A stretch of DNA of 11,017 nucleotides. Source: Clostridiales bacterium (GTDB lineage: Bacteria > Bacillota > Clostridia > Christensenellales > CAG-314). The DNA is taken from assembly GCA_003537755.1 (NCBI GenBank), contig DPQS01000004.1:24762-35778 (forward strand), given 5' to 3'. This document shows positions 8,227-11,017 of this stretch, in pieces; within the stretch, counting starts at the first letter, position 1; each line of letters opens with the position of its first letter. The position numbers were made by a program, and so were the translations under genes. The notes under the pieces were generated by a model. The model searched no databases and was not told where the DNA came from. It was given only the letters and a program-made list of their open reading frames with translations.

Positions 8227-8277
8227 TCGCCGCTTGTATGTGAACAAATTTAGCATACGTATAAGAAAATCTGATAC

Positions 8278-8319
8278 AAACATCCCGAAATCGGAAACGG
8301 TTTCGGGATGTTTTTTTTT
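8278..8319 (+). terminator. Strong intrinsic terminator of ppx
   Basis: AAACATCCCGAAA (8278-8290) pairs with TTTCGGGATGTTT (8301-8313). The helix continues through TCG/CGG to a GAAA tetraloop (8294-8297), giving about 16 pairs, and a run of nine Ts follows the stem. Confidence 0.95.
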
Positions 8320-8395
8320 GTTGTCCGGTTCGTATTAACAGGGACGAGAATTAAATTTGTGTTTAATTTTGACTAAAAGCGTCAACAATGTCGCT

Positions 8396-8845
8396 ATGAA
8401 AACGAGAAATTGCGTAACTTTACTTGTTGCGGTCATTTTTGTCGCCGCGTTGCTGTGTGTTATGCCGAGGGATATTACGTTTTTGTTGCCCGATGCGGAA
8501 CAATACTATGTGTTTTGTCGCGGCTACGACGGCGAAAGTTTTGACAACGGTGTAAGCAAAGCGGTGCATGTAACCGACAACGTAGACGAAGTGCTGTTTG
8601 CCTGCCGTTATGTGGACGGCGTTACTGCCGTGCTGCCTGCGGAAACCGACGTTGACCGTTTGCTGTCAAGGTTGCATGCAACGGTTGTATTCAGTCAGTC
8701 GCTTGGCAGTATTACGGAATACTGTTGCATTTCGCCATTGGTAAAAGGCGGAGTATCGGTTGACGGCTCACGCGTAAACGTGCAGATTGCCGTGACCGAC
8801 ACCGCCGTGTATGTCGGTTCGCCGCTGATATTAGGTGCGTATTAA
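8396..8845 (+). CDS. Small membrane-anchored or exported protein of unknown function
   Basis: I do not recognise this 149-residue protein. It begins MKTRN followed by a hydrophobic stretch (residues 7-23), so it is a signal-anchor or exported protein with one membrane segment. The outside part has a VTAVLPAETDVDRLLSRL helix region (76-93), an SITEYCCISPL block (105-115) and a beta-rich end (SRVNVQIAV...VYVGSPLI). Six cysteines include a CC pair (110-111). The ATG at 8396 is preferred because the hydrophobic segment follows at once; a TTG at 8357 would add 13 residues. Neither has a good ribosome site, which lowers confidence. It sits 277 bases before the SpoIIQ-like gene on the same strand, so a sporulation role is possible but only by location. 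Codon use resembles the neighbours. Confidence 0.65.
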   Translation: MKTRNCVTLLVAVIFVAALLCVMPRDITFLLPDAEQYYVFCRGYDGESFDNGVSKAVHVTDNVDEVLFACRYVDGVTAVLPAETDVDRLLSRLHATVVFSQSLGSITEYCCISPLVKGGVSVDGSRVNVQIAVTDTAVYVGSPLILGAY

Positions 8846-8887
8846 GGAAAACAGAATATGCCGTCCCGACTGTAATTTTGTAATTGT

Positions 8888-8918
8888 AAAAAGTAATCGC
8901 AGGCGAGCGGTAACTTTT
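8888..8918 (+). terminator. Possible weak terminator after the small exported protein
   Basis: AAAAGT and ATCGC (8889-8894, 8896-8900) pair with GCGGT and ACTTTT (8907-8911, 8913-8918) across one A-A mismatch, with a six-base loop and only four Ts. It is 43 bases past the stop codon. It could end that transcript or be a chance hairpin. Confidence 0.3.
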
Positions 8919-9041
8919 CGAGAAAGACATTGCCCACGCTTAAATTGCGCTGCTGCTGTGATACCTGCTGTGAAGTGTTTCAAAAAAAGTCTGATCGCTT
9001 TGCAACAATTCGACATGGCGGATAAAAAAATTCAACGTCGT

Positions 9042-9071
9042 GTATATTACGCCGCCAACGTGGCAACAATC
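9042..9071 (+). promoter_or_regulatory. Candidate sigma-F (forespore) promoter of the spoIIQ-like gene
   Basis: GTATA (9042-9046), 15 bases, then GGCAACAATC (9062-9071). The known Bacillus sigma-F consensus is GYATA, about 15-16 bases, GGnnAnAnTR. All five -35 bases and all fixed -10 bases except the last R fit. Transcription would start near 9077, 46 bases before the start codon. SpoIIQ of Bacillus subtilis is a known sigma-F target. No sigma-A promoter is evident here. Confidence 0.55.
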
Positions 9072-9122
9072 CTACCACCAAACGATGGCAAAATCAACTC
9101 AAACAACAATCAGGAGGACACA

Positions 9123-9800
9123 ATGAGTACCAATACGAACAATGAACCGAGCAAATTTACAAGGTTTTTGCGCAACCACGCGGCGCTGTTGCTGTTGATA
9201 TTTTCAGTCATTGCAATTGCAACCGTGGTACTTGCGGTTACGTTGTCGGGCGATAGTTTGCCCGATGCGCCCGTAGTCGTCAAGCCTAACCCCGACGTGG
9301 ACAATCCCGACGACAAGCCTACGCCCACCAAACCGGAAAAGGTATTTGTAAAGGTGTATTTCGCCGCGCCGCTGGCGTATCAGTCTGTCGGCATGGAATA
9401 TTCCGACGGCAAGGAAGTGCTGTTTGTATTCAACAAAACGCTCAACACCTGGGCGGCGCACAAAGCAGTTGACCTTGTAGCGGAGGACGGAACTAAGGTT
9501 TCGTCAATGTATGACGGCACGGTTGTTGACGTTTCGGAAAGTTACGGAATGGGCAATATTGTCAAAATCGACCACGGCGACAACGTCGTTGTGACTTACG
9601 CTTCACTGTCCGACGTCAAGGTGACCAAGGGACAAACCGTCAGTAAGGGCGACCAAATCGGCAGCGTGTCTACGTCTGCAGGATATGAATTCGGCGATGG
9701 CGCGCACTTGCACCTCGAAGTTGCCAAGGACGGAAAGTCCGTTGACCCCATGCCGTACGTAAAGGGAGAAATCTTCCGTGAAGTGGAACAGAAACAGTAA
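9123..9800 (+). CDS. spoIIQ: SpoIIQ-like membrane-anchored M23 (LytM) protein
   Basis: A 225-residue bitopic protein: short cytoplasmic N-terminus, membrane segment 20-41, a Pro/Asp-rich linker (45-72), then a LytM/M23 domain (about 75-215). The zinc-site residues are all present: H113 and D117 (HxxxD), H195 and H197 (HLH). The stretch VTYASLSDVKVTKGQTVSKG matches the SpoIIQ version of the fold closely. In spore formers SpoIIQ sits in the forespore membrane and pairs with mother-cell SpoIIIAH across the engulfment space. B. subtilis SpoIIQ has lost a zinc ligand, whereas clostridial forms often keep the set, as here. The start is fixed by AGGAGG (9112-9117) and the sigma-F-like promoter; an open frame running upstream to 8835 would add residues unlike the family and hide the membrane anchor. 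A general cell-wall M23 hydrolase is the alternative. Confidence 0.78.
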   Translation: MSTNTNNEPSKFTRFLRNHAALLLLIFSVIAIATVVLAVTLSGDSLPDAPVVVKPNPDVDNPDDKPTPTKPEKVFVKVYFAAPLAYQSVGMEYSDGKEVLFVFNKTLNTWAAHKAVDLVAEDGTKVSSMYDGTVVDVSESYGMGNIVKIDHGDNVVVTYASLSDVKVTKGQTVSKGDQIGSVSTSAGYEFGDGAHLHLEVAKDGKSVDPMPYVKGEIFREVEQKQ

Positions 9801-9965
9801 TTAAACGTGACATTAAAAACAGTTTAACGTAGTGAATTGCAACATTTGTTAAAACGAGTGTATACTTCGGCTAAATTTGCGAAATGTTGGTTGCCTGCGA
9901 CCTGTGCCACTGATATGTGGGACAAAATGTCGTGGCGCAACGACATCTGACCAAAAACGCACAAC
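9801..9965. other. Non-coding gap downstream of the spoIIQ-like gene
   Basis: No gene and no clear terminator for the spoIIQ-like gene is visible. Small hairpins are CCAC/GTGG (9907-9910, 9917-9920) and ATGTCGT/ACGACAT (9927-9933, 9940-9946). On the minus strand the second hairpin is followed by TTTTG and could act as a backup terminator behind the SRP RNA. Confidence 0.4.
9837..9866 (+). promoter_or_regulatory. Weak possible promoter facing the SRP RNA 3' end
   Basis: TTGCAA (9837-9842, 4 of 6) and TATACT (9861-9866, 5 of 6) are 18 bases apart. A transcript would run through two small hairpins and into the SRP RNA terminator from the opposite side. No coding gene follows, so this may be chance. 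Confidence 0.25.
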
Positions 9966-10002
9966 AAAAAAGAGGCAACCGTCCTTGCGACGATTGCCTC
10001 TT
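9966..10002 (-). terminator. Intrinsic terminator of the SRP RNA
   Basis: Read on the minus strand, AAGAGGCAA (10002-9994) pairs with TTGCCTCTT (9978-9970), and an inner CGTC/GACG continues the helix past one mismatch. A run of six Ts follows (9971-9966). It lies just beyond the 3' end of the SRP RNA. On the plus strand the hairpin lacks a proper T-run. Confidence 0.88.
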
Positions 10003-10011
10003 GTAATTTCA

Positions 10012-10281
10012 ATGACTGCGCATTTGCAGTTGGCAGTACATGCCGAAACGGTATCCCGGTAGGTGGCTACTCCAAAGCTACCTCGTGGCACACGCTCGTG
10101 CTGCTTAGTGCTGCTGTGTTCCCACCCTGACACGATTCACAGATTCACGTTGCACAAGACCTTGGTATCAACACTCCTTGCCGATTCACGGCTTTCCACA
10201 CATAAAACCGCCTGCAACATTCAGCCCTACTGTAGCGGATTGTAGGTAACAGGGCACCGCTAGCTCCCCGCCTAGCGCAGT
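10012..10281 (-). ncRNA. ffs: Signal recognition particle RNA, large bacterial (Alu-containing) type
   Basis: RNA core of the signal recognition particle, which binds Ffh and targets nascent membrane proteins. On the minus strand the S-domain tip is unmistakable: UCAGG (10130-10126), an apical stem GUG, tetraloop GGAA (10122-10119), CAC, then AGCAG (10115-10111), followed by GCGUGUGCC and GGUAGC as in 4.5S RNA. The 5' part (GGUGCCCUGU...CCGCUACAG...AGGGCUGAAU, near 10258-10219) is the Alu domain found in Bacillota. The ends pair: ACTGCGC (10281-10275) with GCGCAGT (10021-10015), giving about 267 bases, close to the Bacillus scRNA of about 270. Ends are estimated within a few bases. It is a single transcription unit with its own promoter and terminator; it covers a large part of the gene-free block. 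Confidence 0.93.
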
Positions 10282-10287
10282 GTAAGC

Positions 10288-10316
10288 ATTATACAACGTT
10301 TATTTGCAAAAATCAA
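10288..10316 (-). promoter_or_regulatory. Sigma-A promoter of the SRP RNA
   Basis: On the minus strand, TTGATT (10316-10311) and a perfect TATAAT (10293-10288) are 17 bases apart. Transcription would start near 10281, which agrees with the RNA's 5' end judged from end pairing. It is back to back with the promoter of the DUF896 gene; the two -35 boxes are 20 bases apart. Confidence 0.85.
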
Positions 10317-10336
10317 GCGTTTTTGCACGACGATTA

Positions 10337-10365
10337 TTGACCGCAGGCGCAAAGAGTGGTACAAT
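10337..10365 (+). promoter_or_regulatory. Sigma-A promoter upstream of the DUF896 leader
   Basis: TTGACC (10337-10342), 17 bases, and TACAAT (10360-10365), each 5 of 6, with TGg giving an extended -10. Transcription would start near 10372, some 273 bases before the next start codon. Confidence 0.8.
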
Positions 10366-10371
10366 TAAGCC

Positions 10372-10644
10372 GTAATTGTCGAAATAGTGACAGCGTAAAG
10401 CCTTTGTGACGGTTTGTCGCGGCGTTTTGCGGGGCTTGCAAAAGTGGCAAACGTGTACCCGCATGCGTATGTCTGCTGCCCGGTAAGTTGATTGTTGTCG
10501 GTGCTACGATGACTACGTTTCGCGAAAGTCGGCGGCTATGGTTTAATGACTGATTTACCGCCGTTACGCTTGCAAAGATTATCGGTGATGGCAAGGAAAA
10601 ACTAAAAAGACAATTACAGATTTGCCGAAACGAAGGAGGCAGTT
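10372..10644 (+). other. Long unexplained 5' leader of the DUF896 gene
   Basis: About 273 bases between a good promoter and the start codon hold no supportable gene. Pairings seen: AAGCC (10398-10402) with GGCTT (10433-10437) enclosing GTGAC/GTCGC; TTGC/GCAA around 10436-10450; CGGCGG (10530-10535) with CCGCCG (10558-10563); CTTGC/GCAAG around 10569-10595. No intrinsic terminator sits before the gene. It matches no riboswitch, T-box or 6S RNA signature I know. It may be a structured leader, a separate small RNA, or simply long. Confidence 0.4.
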
Positions 10645-10851
10645 ATGACAAAGGAAAAGATTGACAGAATCAATTTTCTCGCGCACAAGTCCAAAACGCC
10701 CGAGGGCTTGACCGCCGAGGAAAAAGAAGAGCAGTTTCGTTTGCGCGACGAGTACATCAAGGAATGGCGTGCCGGCGTACTTCAGACGCTTGAAAATACC
10801 TACGTGGTGGACGATGACGGCACCGAGCACAAACTGACGCCCAAAGAGTAA
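10645..10851 (+). CDS. DUF896 (UPF0291, YnzC-like) small cytoplasmic protein
   Basis: A 68-residue protein that fits the DUF896 family of Bacillota. The pattern KIDRINFLAHKSK (5-17), TAEEKEEQFRLRDEYI (23-38) and the C-terminal VVDDDGTEHKLTPKE segment parallels B. subtilis YnzC (IARINELAAKAK..., EEKAEQQKLRQEYL, DPEGNDVTPEK). The N-terminal half is a charged helical hairpin; the tail is probably flexible. The family's molecular role is not known; YnzC lies in the SOS-linked yneA-yneB-ynzC operon in Bacillus, but here the gene stands alone and no LexA box is seen. A strong AAGGAGG (10633-10639) five bases upstream fixes the start. It ends at its own terminator. Confidence 0.88.
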   Translation: MTKEKIDRINFLAHKSKTPEGLTAEEKEEQFRLRDEYIKEWRAGVLQTLENTYVVDDDGTEHKLTPKE

Positions 10852-10859
10852 ACTAAAAA

Positions 10860-10893
10860 CCCCGACTTGCCGAATTGGCTCGTCGGGGCTTTT
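10860..10893 (+). terminator. Intrinsic terminator of the DUF896 gene
   Basis: CCCCGAC (10860-10866) pairs with GTCGGGG (10882-10888), with an inner GCC/GGC, followed by CTTTTCT. It starts 9 bases after the stop codon. Confidence 0.88.
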
Positions 10894-10971
10894 CTGTAAT
10901 TGTTGTCAAGTGGCGAAATGGCGAGATGTAAATTATTGTCGAGCACGGGCGTTCACCCACTACAAAAAGGG

Positions 10972-11013
10972 CGCCGAAGTGCGGGGATTGTGAAAGGGGT
11001 CCTGCCGAGGAAT
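10972..11013. repeat. Right-end copy of an imperfect inverted repeat
   Basis: Reverse complement of the left-edge sequence (1-43): 19 of 20 matches over the outermost 20 bases and 12 of 13 at the inner end, with a divergent middle. Four further bases lie outside it at the window end. The stretch between the DUF896 terminator and this repeat (10894-10971) has no gene I can support. Confidence 0.6.
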
Positions 11014-11017
11014 TGCC

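Noticed and set aside
6577..8283. Minus-strand open frame opposite ppx (568 residues)
   Set aside because: Covers the ppx terminator and start region in reverse; no motif, composition of a complement frame.
8357..8395. TTG start adding 13 residues to the small exported protein
   Set aside because: No ribosome site; the ATG at 8396 gives a normal signal-anchor layout.
8835..9122. N-terminal extension of the SpoIIQ-like protein by 96 residues
   Set aside because: It overlaps the end of the previous gene, crosses the likely promoter, is basic and low in family likeness, and the AGGAGG-ATG at 9123 is far better.
10381..10440. Resemblance of the DUF896 leader to a c-di-GMP (GEMM) aptamer (GCGTAAAGCC)
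   Set aside because: Only one short block is similar; the GAAA tetraloop receptor part and the GGTAGCCGGGTTACC-type block are absent.
10509..10553. 14-codon open frame in the DUF896 leader as a leader peptide
   Set aside because: No ribosome site upstream and no run of regulatory codons.
1..11017. CRISPR array, transposase, phage genes, tRNA or rRNA
   Set aside because: No regularly spaced direct repeats, no DDE or HUH protein, and no clover-leaf or rRNA signature was seen on either strand.

Overview
The window looks like chromosomal DNA from a spore-forming, low-to-moderate GC Bacillota, most likely an uncultivated Clostridia-type anaerobe. Four things point this way. There is a large, Alu-domain-bearing SRP RNA. 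A transcription-terminating TPP riboswitch precedes a ThiT-type ECF thiamine transporter. A YnzC-like (DUF896) small protein is present. A SpoIIQ-like M23 protein lies behind a sequence that fits a forespore sigma-F promoter. I cannot place it to genus from sequence alone.

Layout, left to right: an imperfect repeat at the extreme left edge; a sigma-A-type promoter and pepF (oligoendopeptidase F, +), ending at a bidirectional terminator shared with the convergent next gene; a 764-aa membrane-bound alpha/beta hydrolase (-); a divergent non-coding stretch with an operator-like inverted repeat, then promoter, TPP riboswitch and terminator; an N-terminally extended thiT (+); an AT-rich promoter region and ppx/gppA (+); a small membrane-anchored unknown protein (+); the spoIIQ-like gene (+); a non-coding block of about 840 bases that holds the SRP RNA on the minus strand with its own promoter and terminator; a back-to-back promoter with a roughly 270-base leader driving the DUF896 gene (+); and at the extreme right edge an inverted copy of the left-edge repeat.

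Most genes are single transcription units, each with its own promoter and/or intrinsic terminator, so this is not one operon or one defence island. The functional threads are thiamine scavenging (riboswitch plus transporter S-component), polyphosphate or (p)ppGpp hydrolysis, peptide degradation, protein targeting (SRP RNA) and probably sporulation (SpoIIQ-like, perhaps with the small exported neighbour). I see no CRISPR array, transposase, phage gene, rRNA or tRNA.

The least ordinary items are the ThiT with about 190 extra N-terminal membrane residues, the SpoIIQ-like protein with all M23 zinc residues kept and a sigma-F-like promoter, the long unexplained leader of the DUF896 gene, the membrane hydrolase with an inserted domain, and the matching inverted repeats at both window ends.
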